The translations under genes were made by a program, and so were the position numbers. Shown here piece after piece: positions 10,468 to 20,957 of a DNA stretch of 64,000 nucleotides; the first letter of the stretch is position 1; each line of letters opens with the position of its first letter. The notes under the pieces were generated by a model. The model worked only from the letters and a program-made list of their open reading frames with translations, had not been told where the DNA came from and did not search any database. Where the stretch lies: positions 806,001-870,000 of the forward strand of contig OX337230.1 of assembly GCA_946965045.2 (NCBI GenBank), given 5' to 3'. Origin of the DNA: Epithemia pelagica. Taxonomy: Eukaryota; Bacillariophyta; Bacillariophyceae; Surirellales; Surirellaceae.

Positions 10468-12720
10468 TCATTTCTTTTTGCCCTTCTTTTTACCCTTTTG
10501 TTTTCCTTTCTTGTGATTCTTGTTGTTGTTGTTGTTGTTGGGTCGATTCTTTGTTGCTGAGGATGGAATTGGCACGGCCATGGTGTCATTAGTACTGTTG
10601 GTCGTTGTGGGACGTGAAATGGCATCCAACAAGGACTGTTCCAAATCGGCCACGAGTTCGGCATTTTCGGCATGACCCACGAGCGCGTGACGCAATCCTT
10701 GTTGGACTTGTGCCATGGATAGTTTGGAAAGATCTTGTCGAACCGACGCAAAAATGACGACATTGACATCCTTTTCGTCGTTGTCGTCGTCGTCCTGGTC
10801 CTGGTCGTCTTGCAAGTGTGGATCGGCAATGACCATGGAAGGAAACACTTTGGAAATATTGTCACAGACCAATCCCAACATGGCTGGATCTCGGGCTGCC
10901 ACATTCATGGCCAAAATGCCGCCCGGTTCTTCCGCGACATTTGTGGTTGTGGTATCGGGTGGGTCGGTGCTCGTCGTGGTCGTTCTTCCGCCGAGCAATC
11001 GGTACAAGCGACGAAGATACTCCAATTGTATAAAGGCAATGGGAGGACACGACATGCCTGTCGTGTGATTTGGTCGCATCACGCAATCAACAAAAACAGC
11101 AACACAAAAGGTACACAAGGAAAATGCCAGAGCAACCAGAGTCAGTCCAGTGAGTGAAAGCTGTTTCATCCACAACATTCCAGAAACGCCCACGTTCTTT
11201 TGTGTCGTGCCTGCAGGTTTGCTCTCTGGAACTGTTTTTGTCGAGTGTGAGACAAGTCTCTCGTAACGGCCGTACGTACCAACGGTGGAATCTTTGGAAT
11301 CGACATCCACGACAATACAGGAAAAGTGACCGGCTGGATAGGTGAGAAGGAGCTTGGACCGGTCGTGGTTGTCGTCGGAAACCGAGGGAGCAGCAGCCGA
11401 AGCAACCAGGGGTATAGTCGTGTCTGTGTTCGCGTCGGAATTCGTAGTGGTAGGCTTGTCGTCGTCGTCGTTGTCGTCGTCGTCGGAATTCGTTTCGGTT
11501 GGCTTGTCGTCGTTGTCCTTGTCCTTGTCGTCATTGTCAGTTTGGTCCGCCGTGTCGCGGACTTGCAGGTCCAATCCATTGCCAATGGCAATGTGGACCA
11601 ACGAAGAGTGAGAGGGGAGACCAAAATAGTCCGTGGCCACGCGAGCCACGACGGCATCCAATTCGACCGCCGTCCAGTCCCAGTGGCATGATAAGTACTG
11701 CAAATGCGTCAACAAGCCGCCTCCCCCCAATCCCACAATCAAACCACGACGTTTGGGAGGTGATGGAGGAGACAAGGACGACGAGGACGGCGACGTTTCC
11801 TCTATGACTGTAGAGGTCGACGTCAAGGCCAAGAGTCCAGCCGCCATGATGCGATGATACTCAAAGGAAACTTGACTGGCATCGACCGTCCATTCCTCCA
11901 TTGGCTGGTCGTTGTCGTCGTTGTTGTTGTGGTTGTTGCTCTTCGTGGTTCGCGTGAGCACGACTTCGGATTGAATGACAAAGGGATTGGACAGGAAATA
12001 CAAGCGTCGCACACGTTCCTGTTCGTGTTCGACCAAGACTTGTTCAATCAAATACGGACCGGAACAGGCCGTCTCCCCTTGATGCAAGATATTTCGTTGT
12101 CCAATCCCATTCAAGGCCATAAAGGGAATGGTATTCGTTTGGGACGACGACGACGACGATCGACGATGGGCGGGTGGCAAAAAGGTGCCTTGTCGTCCCA
12201 GAATTTGCACGACAAAGGTTAATTCGTCTTGAATGGTTTGCGGTGTTTGATAATCACTGTAGGATCGTCCCAGGGCCACGGCAATCAACCGACCGGCTTG
12301 GGCCGATTGACACACTTGCTGCAATCCGCGTCGGGTTCGAAACAAGTATTCCGATTCTCGACCGGCGGGAATCAAAAAGACGGCCGTCGCACAGTGGAGG
12401 GAAACGGTGGTGGTGGTGCTTGTCGTGGTGGTGGAGCGTGTCGAACCACGGTGCAATCCGGGATGGTCGACCACGGTCAATCGATACCGATACGACTCGG
12501 TTCCAGTTCTCCTCGTCGTCGTCGTTGTGGTGGTTTCTTCGTCTTCTGTTTTGGTAGCAGCAGCACCCTGTGGTGGTGATTCGGGATACAACAGGACATG
12601 ATCGAATCGTGTGGCATTCCAGTGATCAAACGAGGCTGGATGCAAGGCCGGTCGGGCCACCAAGGAAATACCATCCTCTTCCTTCTTGTAAGACGACGAC
12701 GACTGTTCCGAGAGACTCAT
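10468..12720 (-). CDS. METTL13-like eEF1A methyltransferase
   Basis: Predicted AdoMet-dependent methyltransferase related to the C-terminal half of METTL13 (eEF1A lysine and N-terminal methyltransferase), which has a spermidine-synthase-like fold. Family matches in order are VFLIPAGRESEYLF, RLIAVALGRSYSDYQ, RRLYFLSNPFVIQSE, the nucleotide-binding glycine loop LIVGLGGGGLLTHL, WTAVELDAVVARVA, and GMSCPPIAFIQLEYL. Exons are 12720-11280 and 11057-10468, with a GT-AG intron at 11279-11058. Removing it joins DSTV to GMSCPP, as in the family. The intron is 222 bp, a multiple of three and free of stops, so the unspliced frame is also open. Asp/Asn/Thr-rich inserts encoded by GTC and GTT runs pad the loops. 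The C-terminus is Asn/Lys-rich. The gene is divergent from LCB1. Confidence 0.8.
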   Translation of the reverse strand: MSLSEQSSSSYKKEEDGISLVARPALHPASFDHWNATRFDHVLLYPESPPQGAAATKTEDEETTTTTTTRRTGTESYRYRLTVVDHPGLHRGSTRSTTTTSTTTTVSLHCATAVFLIPAGRESEYLFRTRRGLQQVCQSAQAGRLIAVALGRSYSDYQTPQTIQDELTFVVQILGRQGTFLPPAHRRSSSSSSQTNTIPFMALNGIGQRNILHQGETACSGPYLIEQVLVEHEQERVRRLYFLSNPFVIQSEVVLTRTTKSNNHNNNDDNDQPMEEWTVDASQVSFEYHRIMAAGLLALTSTSTVIEETSPSSSSLSPPSPPKRRGLIVGLGGGGLLTHLQYLSCHWDWTAVELDAVVARVATDYFGLPSHSSLVHIAIGNGLDLQVRDTADQTDNDDKDKDNDDKPTETNSDDDDNDDDDKPTTTNSDANTDTTIPLVASAAAPSVSDDNHDRSKLLLTYPAGHFSCIVVDVDSKDSTVGTYGRYERLVSHSTKTVPESKPAGTTQKNVGVSGMLWMKQLSLTGLTLVALAFSLCTFCVAVFVDCVMRPNHTTGMSCPPIAFIQLEYLRRLYRLLGGRTTTTSTDPPDTTTTNVAEEPGGILAMNVAARDPAMLGLVCDNISKVFPSMVIADPHLQDDQDQDDDDNDEKDVNVVIFASVRQDLSKLSMAQVQQGLRHALVGHAENAELVADLEQSLLDAISRPTTTNSTNDTMAVPIPSSATKNRPNNNNNNKNHKKGKQKGKKKGKKK

Positions 12721-13338
12721 TCTTCTCCACTTACAGGTAGTCTACGATTATTGTCGAAGTGGTTTATCCACAAACAATACTTGTTGATTGGATCTTTGGG
12801 AGGCAAAATGAGACAAAATCGAAAAAGATCATTCCCGTAACGAATGCACTATGGTAGCTGCGTGCTCTCGACTTTCTGTCTGTCGGCACGCGCCGGCGCT
12901 ACATTTACACGCAGGCCCACTATTGTGCCGGCGTGATTCGGCTCACTTGTCGTGTCATTTTTTCTCGCGTCGTTGGAATCATGTCGTGGCAATGAGATGG
13001 TGGTGGTGCTGTTGCGTCCATCACTGCTACTGTTCTCGTGAACCAGAACCTCTCTCTCCAACAACAGCAGTGCCGTGAACGCAACGAGAAAGTCTTGTGT
13101 CCACGTTCTCGGGGTCCATTATTGTTTGTACTCAAGGACACAAGACTTGCCAATCGTTTTTGTGGTGTAATAAATTAGAAACAAGCTTTTCTGCACAAGA
13201 GAAGGTCATCGCCCACAAACAAACTCGATTCCGTTCCGTACCCTCATTCACAGTTCCTTCGACAACCGAGATTGATCCCTTTCGTGCATCTTTTTGCTGC
13301 ACATACAACAACAACTACAAGTACTACGACACAAGAAG
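12721..13338. other. Divergent promoter region between METTL13-like and LCB1 genes
   Basis: 618 bp separate two divergent start codons and presumably hold both promoters. Short ORFs here have no recognisable sequence. Confidence 0.5.
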
Positions 13339-15739
13339 ATGATTTCGTTGGAACCCTCTCGTCTCATGCCCAATATTTATTTTTTGGGCTTCAAGACCGG
13401 TCAAGCCTTGCATTATTTGACCAGTTCGGCTCTTTCCACCTCGTCCCAATTGCCGTCCTTGGATCAAGTGGGACATGCCATTTGGGAATTTCCCACGAGT
13501 ACGTACACCTCACACACCGCGTTTGTCCCTGATTGGTTCCTGGACAAGCAATGGACCCACGGTCGTTTGTGCTCATACGACAACAACTCACCAACCTGCG
13601 TCGTATGAATTCCTGTCTTTCCTTTTCGTGTGCTTTTTTCATTTGGATTGTCAAAACCAATTTCGTTTCCCGCTGTTGTCAACAGCCTACGGCCATTGGT
13701 GGTGGAATTTGGTCCGCAACGATCCCATTCATGTCTTGGTGGAAACCACGTTGATTGTCTCGATTTTGTACATTTTGGTGGCCCGATCTCAGGATTGGAA
13801 AGAAACCGAAGAGCATTTGAGTGTCAAGGAAGAAGAAGAATTGTTGCGCGAATGGAAAATGCATGGACGGGCTTCCTTGACACCCTCCTTGGAGGGAGCT
13901 CCCAGTACCACCACAACGACAACGACCACCAAAGGCGGTACGATCAGCAACAGTGCTGCGGCTGCTACCAACGCCACGGTGCCGGGTGCGAATCGTGGCA
14001 GCAGCAGCAAAGACACGAGCACGTCCAGTACGAGTACGACACCGCGCAGTGCTCCGTATTCGTTGGTCGTTCACAAAGTGCACGGTGCGTATATGGATAT
14101 TACCATGGATCGAGACGCCGAGGACGCCCATTCCACACCAACTAGTACTTCGGCAACAACAACAACGGCATTGTCCAACAGCAAAGGAACCAAGACGGGA
14201 GGACCAAGTTCCACGCGGTCCAAATTCTTGTCGCACAAACAACAACAACAACAACAATCGCAACAACCACCTTCCAACAATACCAACAATCACAAGGAAC
14301 ATCTCTTGACTGTGTTGAATTTTTCCACCTTTGATTATTTGGGCATGTCCAGCAATCAACCCAGTGTCCGACAAGCCGCCGATCGGGCGCTCAACATTTA
14401 TGGGTGTGGTTCCTGTGGACCTCGCGGTTTTTATGGAACTATTGATGCTCATTTGCAATTGGAACAAGAATTCTCGCAGTTTTTGGGTGTCGATGGTGCC
14501 ATTTTGTATTCCGATGGAGCCAGTACCTGTGCCTCTACCATTGCCGCCTTTTGCAAACGCGGTGATTTGATTGTCTGCGACGAAGGTATTTACGAACCCC
14601 TCCGGACCGGTGTGACGCTCAGTCGAGCCCATTTGAAATGGTTCAAACACAATGATATGCAGGATTTGCGTCGGGTCTTGACCAGTATTCAAGAACACGA
14701 TGCGCAAGTGAAACGACCCATCAATGCGCAGCGACGATTCTTGGTTGTGGAAGGCTTGTATCGGACGACGGGCAGTATTGTGCCGCTCAAGGAATTGGTG
14801 GCCTTGAAACACGAATTTAGTTATCGACTTATTTTGGACGAATCCAATAGTTTTGGAACCTTGGGTGCGACCGGACGGGGTGTCCACGAATTGTTTCAAT
14901 GTCGACTCATGCACGATGTTGAAATTACGACCATTGCCTTGGAAAATAGCATGGGGGCCATTGGTGGCATTACGGTCGGCAGCGAAGAAGTGGTGGAACA
15001 TCAACGCTTGTCCGGATCCGGTTATTGCTTTTCGGCCTCGTCGCCACCCTTTACCGCCACGGCTGCCATGCAATCCTTGAAATTGTTGCGAGAGTCGCCC
15101 GATACAACGCTTCATCCGTTGCAAGATAACATTGCCTACATGTATTACAAGTTGACACAATTGTGTCAAGAACAATTGGACGACGTCTTGTTGGTTACTT
15201 CGGCCCCCAATTCTCCCATTTTACTCTTGCAAGTGGCCGATATTCCCGAAACGCGCGATTTGGAGGAAGTCTTGTTTTTGCAAGAAGTCGTTCAAGAATG
15301 TTTGTGGTTGCAACCTCGACCAGCTTCGACTTCGGCATGGACGGCCACACTTACGACACCACCCTCCAGTGCCGGTGCGGCGTCGACCACGACGAGTGCT
15401 TCGGGGGGTGGAGCCGGAGCCAACACGTCCAATCCGTCCTCCCTGACGACAGCGTCATCGAACAATACGGCCAACAACCTGAACACTACGGCCGGTTCTT
15501 CCACATTGGCCTCATCGGATGCCTTGGCCTCATCGGCGGCCGCATCCTTGTCATCTTCCTCATCTTCCACGACAACGGCCGTGGCACGCATGGGAGGCAT
15601 GGTCGTCATGGCGGTCCAATCCCCTCCCGGTATCCGCATTACCGTTTCCGCTGCGCATTCCCACGAACAATTGGATCAATGTTTGCATCTCTTGACCGAA
15701 TCGGTCGAAATTGTCTTGGGTCGCATGTCACAATGTTAA
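13339..15739 (+). CDS. LCB1: Serine palmitoyltransferase subunit 1 (LCB1)
   Basis: Non-catalytic subunit of the enzyme that condenses serine with palmitoyl-CoA, the first step of sphingolipid synthesis in the ER. Exon 1 is 13339-13561 and exon 2 is 13686-15739. The 124-bp intron has a weak donor (GTCGTT) and a CAG acceptor; the junction reads KQWTHAYGHWWWNLV. An N-terminal membrane segment (VLVETTLIVSILYILV) precedes the alpha-oxoamine synthase fold: FDYLGMSSNQPSVRQAA, IYGCGSCGPRGFYGT, LILDESNSFGTLGATGRG. At the site where LCB2 has its PLP lysine the sequence is LENSMGAIGG, with no lysine, which identifies LCB1. Two low-complexity inserts (Thr/Ser/Gln-rich near residues 150-290, and Ser/Ala-rich near the C-terminus) enlarge the protein. 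The LCB2 partner is not in the window. Confidence 0.9.
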
Positions 15740-15942
15740 TAAAAACCAAACATAATACTCCAACTCGCCTTTTTTTCGAATCGACAGGAGGAACGAGATC
15801 TTCAAGATGCCCACGGAAGGTGGAACGCTTGCATAAGGCTGAGAAAGTTTTCAGAATAGGCAAGATGGAACTATGGATTACGATAATTTCGTACAGTAAA
15901 AACGAAGACCTCCTCAGACTAGTATTCCCTATTTAGAAAAGA

Positions 15943-16740
15943 TCACGGCGTCCAGTTGGTACCCAGCACAGCATTGAGGCCATTCACGATTTCGTTCCAA
16001 TCGTACGAGGTTCCCAAGACAAAGTTAGTCAGTTCAATCCACTTGTCCCAGCGATTAATGGTTTCGAGGAGAATGATGACCACCAAACCATGAATGGCTT
16101 GAATGACGTAGAGTGGTGTTTGTTTGGGCAACCAGTGGGGGACCGAAAAGCCACTAGGAGTCACATCCTGAACCGTGCAACAATCGCCCAGTTCGTTTTG
16201 AATTTTGGTCGTGGCATAACAATAAAAGGCCGCCCACGATGCAAGACAATCCTTGAGCACTTCGAGGGACGAACGATCCGGGTACAGCCAGACCGACAGG
16301 GCCACAATCCCAGTCAACCCCAGTCCCAAGGTCGCATACATGGTCTTCCACTGGACTTCGGCCGTTCGACCCGTGGCATCGTCTGCGTACACTTGACGAA
16401 AGAGATTCAAGAGAGGATTTTCGACCAACGTTTTGTTTTGAAACGTCAAGTCGTTGGGAACAAAGGTTGTCAGGTAGTAGGGCAGCAGAGCTCCCGCTAC
16501 AGTCACGAGACCGTAAAAGACTTTCTCCTCTTCACTCACTGAAGCGGGGAGGAAAAGTCCGAGTTTCGTTGTGCTCACGTCTCGTGGACAAGCAGGGGGA
16601 TGGTACAAGTTTGTCAGAGAGGGACTCAGCATCCTTGCAGCACTTCTCTTCGGGGCGGGAAATGGCTGGTGAAAGCTCAAGGCAAGATCTGCACCGGCAA
16701 GGAGAACAAGAGGGAACGCGAGAAATGTTGTTTGTACCAT
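15943..16740 (-). CDS. Putative plastid-targeted membrane protein, unknown function
   Basis: A single-exon protein of 265 residues. The N-terminus has a signal peptide (TTFLAFPLVLLAGADLALS) followed by FHQPFPAP and a Ser/Arg-rich stretch. This resembles the diatom bipartite plastid pre-sequence, in which an aromatic residue follows the signal cleavage site. At least three hydrophobic segments follow (VFYGLVTVAGALLPYYL, TLGLGLTGIVALSVWLY, VIQAIHGLVVIILLE). I recognise no functional domain. It is convergent with LCB1, 203 bp away. Its upstream region and first codons have a diverged inverted copy at 33.8-34.2 kb. Confidence 0.65.
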   Translation of the reverse strand: MVQTTFLAFPLVLLAGADLALSFHQPFPAPKRSAARMLSPSLTNLYHPPACPRDVSTTKLGLFLPASVSEEEKVFYGLVTVAGALLPYYLTTFVPNDLTFQNKTLVENPLLNLFRQVYADDATGRTAEVQWKTMYATLGLGLTGIVALSVWLYPDRSSLEVLKDCLASWAAFYCYATTKIQNELGDCCTVQDVTPSGFSVPHWLPKQTPLYVIQAIHGLVVIILLETINRWDKWIELTNFVLGTSYDWNEIVNGLNAVLGTNWTP

Positions 16741-17569
16741 CGTTCAAGGGGATCAGGAATCAGGTTTTCTTTTGTGCGTTTTGCTTGTCTCTTTTTTGCT
16801 TGTTGCGTGTGTTTGCACCATGATGACGAGGAGGACTCGACCACTGGGTTGTGGTGACCAGTCATTATTCAATCCATAATAATCCAGATATCTCTAGCGG
16901 TGCTATTGATTTTTCGAGGACCGCACTCACGATTTCCGCGAGATGGTGTAAGTTGGAGCGAGCCCGAAGAGAGCAAGGCGCGCGTGACTCTTGTTCCTTG
17001 TTCGTCCCCCCCACCTTACTGGTACTCCTACGACATCATAATTAATAGGAGTAGGTAGTACTCTGACTGGTTATTGGGGGGTTTAATAGAAGCACCCTGT
17101 TCCCTGTTGCACCCAGTCCTTCCCACTTGCCAGGTCGTTTATATTTCGCTGATCCGCCCACACAAATTCACAAATCCAAACTACGAGAACTTTGCGGGTC
17201 GCTGTCCTTTGTCCTTGTCCTGGGGGCTTTCGGGAGAGGGAGAAACACAAACCTCTGCACAGCACAACGCCAATTCCGATGAATTCCGATTGAGAGAAAT
17301 CATGGACAAAACTAGAAAGATTGCACAGAAGCGCATACTCTTGACAACCAGCGAGCTTAAGCGCATGGAACACTGCATCCACCAAGGAGTGCACCAGAGA
17401 AAAGGATGTCATCCTCGTCTCATAATATCGGTTCCGTGTCCTAGGAACCAAAGATAGTTCCAGAGCACCGGTCCAACACTAATGCAAGACAGTTCCATTC
17501 AGTCTTGTTGTTGTTGGAGCAAATCAATCTAGTTTGGAGTGTGAGTTTGTCTTTCGCTGGTTCCTCATC
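16741..17569. other. Intergenic region with the promoter copied at 33.8-34.2 kb
   Basis: Between the putative plastid gene (-) and the CDPK (+). Patches of 16726-16992, including ctctagcggt and the gactcgaccactgggt block, reappear on the opposite strand at 33.83-34.19 kb. I see no gene in this stretch; ORFs such as 17074-17457 (+) show no features. Confidence 0.5.
16948..16992 (+). repeat. 45-bp direct repeat, left copy (flanks CDPK segment)
   Basis: Starts gtaagttggagcgagcccga and ends gactctt. It matches 20397-20442 with about three differences. The two copies bracket the 3.4-kb CDPK-containing segment. The right arm of the inverted duplication has a single hybrid copy near 33805-33850 (minus). 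Confidence 0.85.
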
Positions 17570-19481
17570 ATGGGTTGTACTGCCTCAACCGAACGGGAGG
17601 CTTTGCCGTCGCACCACAACCGGAATAAGAACCATTCATTGACTCCAGAACAAGCCGTCGTAGCTTTGGCCTTGCCGCCGCCAAACGAGCCTACCCATGG
17701 TCGGATCGTGGAGTTTTCCAGCAATGTGACGGATTGTTATGCCGTCCAAAAACAAATTGGAGAAGGATCTATTAGCAACATTTACCTTGTCCAACGAAGA
17801 ATGGCAGCCCACGTGACAACGACAAGTGTGGAACAAGACGCACCATCAGCCCTTGAACAAGCAACACCACCTGCCACAAGTTTGTTGGGTAGCAATATGT
17901 ATGCCCTCAAAGAAATTGATATGGAGTTGGTCGAGCCACAATTTCTCGACGAAATGCGCAATGAAATCAACTTGCTCAAAATCATTGATCATCCCAACAT
18001 TCTCAAGGCCTTTGAAGTCTACGACACGCAAAAGAAGAGCAACCAGGTGAGCAACAACAAGACCGGGGCATCATCCACCAAACCACAACAACTACCACCA
18101 GAAGGACCCGTGATTAGTATTGTAATGGAATATTGCAGTGGTGGTGATCTTCACACACGATCCCCCTGTTCTTCGGAACACCAAGCCAAGGCGATTGTGG
18201 CCAAACTTGTGGGAGCCGTAAATTACCTGCATTTGTTGGGCATTATTGTACGTATTGTGATTAACTCTTGTTTCCTTGTTGGAAGAACAACAATCCATCC
18301 CTTCTTCTGCGTCTTACCGGAACATTTCCTTTTTCTTGATATGACAGCATCGCGACATTTAACACGAAAACATCATGTTTGAAAGTACTGCACCCGACGC
18401 CGAAGTGAAGTTAATTGATTTTGGATTGGCCCAACGCTATGGCAAGAATCAGCGATTCACCGACAAGGTTGGCACCGTCTATACCATGAGCCCCCAAGTC
18501 ATCAAGGGGGACTATGACAACCAGGCCGACATGTGGTCCATTGGGGTCGTCACATACATGTTACTGGTGGGTGACATGCCCTTTAAGGGTAGAACCCGCA
18601 AGGAAATGGCTCGAAAGATTGTGGCTGGCAAATACAATCTAAAAGGCAAACAATGGAAACACATTTCCAGAGAAGCCAAGGAATTTATCACGAATTGTTT
18701 GCAAATGGAACCCCAATTACGGTATACGGCCGATCAAGCCATGAAATCACCGTGGTTGTCGGAAATTACCATAAAACAATCATTTGACTTGAGACGTCAA
18801 AGTACGCTCTGTCTCTTGGACCATATTGCCTCCTCCCATAGGGGACAATTACTTGAAGATGGTGATGAGGACAGCAGCAGCAGTGATGCTGGAAGCGACG
18901 AGAACGGCATTGTGGAATCCTCCGATTTTCGCAAAATGGTTTTGTTGACCATTGCCCACAAGAGTTCGTCGCAACGAGAAATTCTCAAACTTCGTCAAGT
19001 TTTTCATTCCCTGGATTCCAATCACGATGGAACCCTGTCCGTCGAAGAATTGCAAACCGGTATGGAACGGGCTGGCTTTGGTCCAAACATGTGTGTTGAT
19101 GCATGGTTTCAAAAGGCCGCTGTGAATACGACAGGAGAAGTTCGTTATACCGAATTCATTGCCGCCTTGCTCGAAACACAGGGTGAATTGCAACCGGACA
19201 AGGTCTTGGAGGCCTTTCATAGCTTGGATATGGATCGAAGCGGGTACATTACTCGAAATAACTTGAAGAATGCCCTGGACATGTCCAATAGTGACAGCGA
19301 TTACCTGGGCCGCTTAGTGGAGCAAGCCGACACCGATGGGGATGGGAAGATCTCGTTCGAAGACTTTCAATCCGCGATCCATCGAGAAAGGTTCCAGAAC
19401 AAGCAATGTCATCCTTTCCTGAAGAGGGCAGGAACCTCTGACATTACCGTAGTAGAAGAAGAGAAGAAGAACGATGAATAG
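17570..19481 (+). CDS. Calcium-dependent protein kinase (CDPK) with a stop codon at the catalytic-loop lysine
   Basis: Ser/Thr kinase fused to calmodulin-like EF-hands. Exon 1 is 17570-18249, and the intron 18250-18347 ends ACAG. The N-terminus MGCTAS is a myristoylation/palmitoylation signal. Kinase motifs: glycine loop IGEGSISNIYLV (third Gly replaced by Ser), YALKEID, EYCSGGDLHTRSP, DFGLAQ, and YTMSPQV in place of APE. The four EF-hand loops are DSNHDGTLSVEE, a degenerate VNTTGEVRYTEF, DMDRSGYITRNN and DTDGDGKISFED. The acceptor joins LLGII to HRDI, but the next codon at 18360-18362 is TAA where HRDxK requires lysine (AAA); HENIMFES follows in the same frame. One base separates this from an intact gene. 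Unless the stop is a sequence error or polymorphism, the kinase is dead. Confidence 0.85.
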
Positions 19482-20205
19482 AACGTGACAGGCATACCAT
19501 CTTTCGTTTATGGTGGTTATGCATAGTTGTTGGGAGATGTGGCGAATGCACGGCGTGTTTGTCTCGTCTATAGTGTAACAATAGAGAGTGACAGAACTCA
19601 ACCCGGAAAACCGTTTTGCAAGTGCTGCCATCACCAGAGACAAGTCGTATCGTGTTAAGTACTAGGTCCACATGGCACACAGTAGTTGGGATGCATAAGG
19701 TTTGTGTATGATATTGCATCATGCATTCTCCTTCTTTCAATGTTGAGTACTCCCCTTCCACCAGAGTCAATGAATAGAGAGGGTAGAAATAGCTTCATTT
19801 CCTCGATGTCTTGGACTTGCTCTCTCAGCTTGCATTTCGGAATTGTGCCCGCATCGTTCTTCATTTTCTTTGTCTTGTTGAGGAGCGGTGGTTGCGTATA
19901 TGGATACAAGGCTTTGGAAATATCTGGTGTTTGGTACTGTTTGATACTACTCTACATCCAGAATATTCATCTCTTCTACTATGCTTAGGGCTTGTTGTGC
20001 TGCTCGATCTACTTAGAAGGGTATGCCTACCTTTGGCAAGTCTCTGGTCCATCTGGAGGTTGTTGTCGTTTGTAATTCTCAATTTGAGAGAATAGTCTTA
20101 CGACACTCGTAGAAAGCTCGTCCAACTTGTGTGTGGAATGTGGATGTGTGTAGAGTGTAGACTCGCATGTCCGACGAATACGAGTACCTTACTATTTCTG
20201 CGCTC

Positions 20206-20261
20206 ACTACTCTCCCTCGTCCAATTTCAGCTGGGCTTACTACTCTCCCTCGTCCAATTTC
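20206..20261 (+). repeat. Two 23-bp direct repeats
   Basis: actactctccctcgtccaat plus ttc occurs at 20206-20228 and 20239-20261, a period of 33 bp. Noncoding. Confidence 0.8.
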
Positions 20262-20396
20262 GAGCGTCTGTCCTACTCCTACTCTTACTTGTACTCCTCT
20301 ATTTCATGTCATGCAGTCTCCTGGTAGCTAGGTATTATTTCGATGTCTTCTAGGAGTAGGTAGTAGAGCTACTGTCGTCGGGGAGTAGGAGTATCC

Positions 20397-20442
20397 GTAA
20401 GTTAGAGCGAGCCCGAGGAGAGCAAGGCGCGCGTTGACTCTT
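20397..20442 (+). repeat. 45-bp direct repeat, right copy (flanks CDPK segment)
   Basis: Second copy of the repeat at 16948-16992, with one inserted T and two substitutions. The sequence to its right (atcgaacgca...) continues as the duplication arm and matches what follows the single copy in the other arm. Confidence 0.85.
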
Positions 20443-20957
20443 ACGCATCGAACGCAAGCCAACAATCAATGACAAGAACAGACACCGAAATGGGTTTCAT
20501 AACGTAGGTCTGGTGAGACTACCGTAGACCGTAGACACCGATAGAGCATGGGACGGATTGACGCCGATACAACGAGGAGAAGATGCCTTCTCGATGTCCC
20601 AGTCACTTCATGGAGTTTTGGTACCTTCGATGATGGATCCTGTTCCACGAATAAGAGTGTTTTTGTATGTTGTATGTTGTTGATCAAGCGTGAAACTTGA
20701 GGAGTGGTTTCGACTTCAACAGATAAATGAATGAATGGCATCGGAGCATCAACGTGTGGTCGATACACCAAGAGAGTGCAAGCCCGTGGTTTCAGTCGTG
20801 GATATTAACAGTCAACAAATGATAGAAAACCCAACTCAGCAGGATATGCGCTTTCGTGGGAAACGTTGCTGTAGTGGCAAACGTCTTTCGGATTGGGAAA
20901 AGATACAAAACAGGGCTTGCCACAACCTCTTAAGGAACATCTAATTGAGTTGCCACC

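Larger units (their letters stand above)
19482..20957. other. Intergenic region between CDPK and left kelch gene
   Basis: Holds a pair of 23-bp direct repeats (20206-20261), the right copy of the 45-bp repeat (20397-20442), and from about 20443 the start of the left duplication arm. Positions 20690-20943 correspond to the open N-terminal extension of the right-arm kelch gene, but here they carry in-frame stops (TGA about 20732, TAA 20941) and indels. Confidence 0.55.

Noticed and set aside
13679-15175. Minus-strand open frame (498 codons) opposite LCB1
   Set aside because: Antisense of a recognised gene; codon bias of the sense strand keeps it open.
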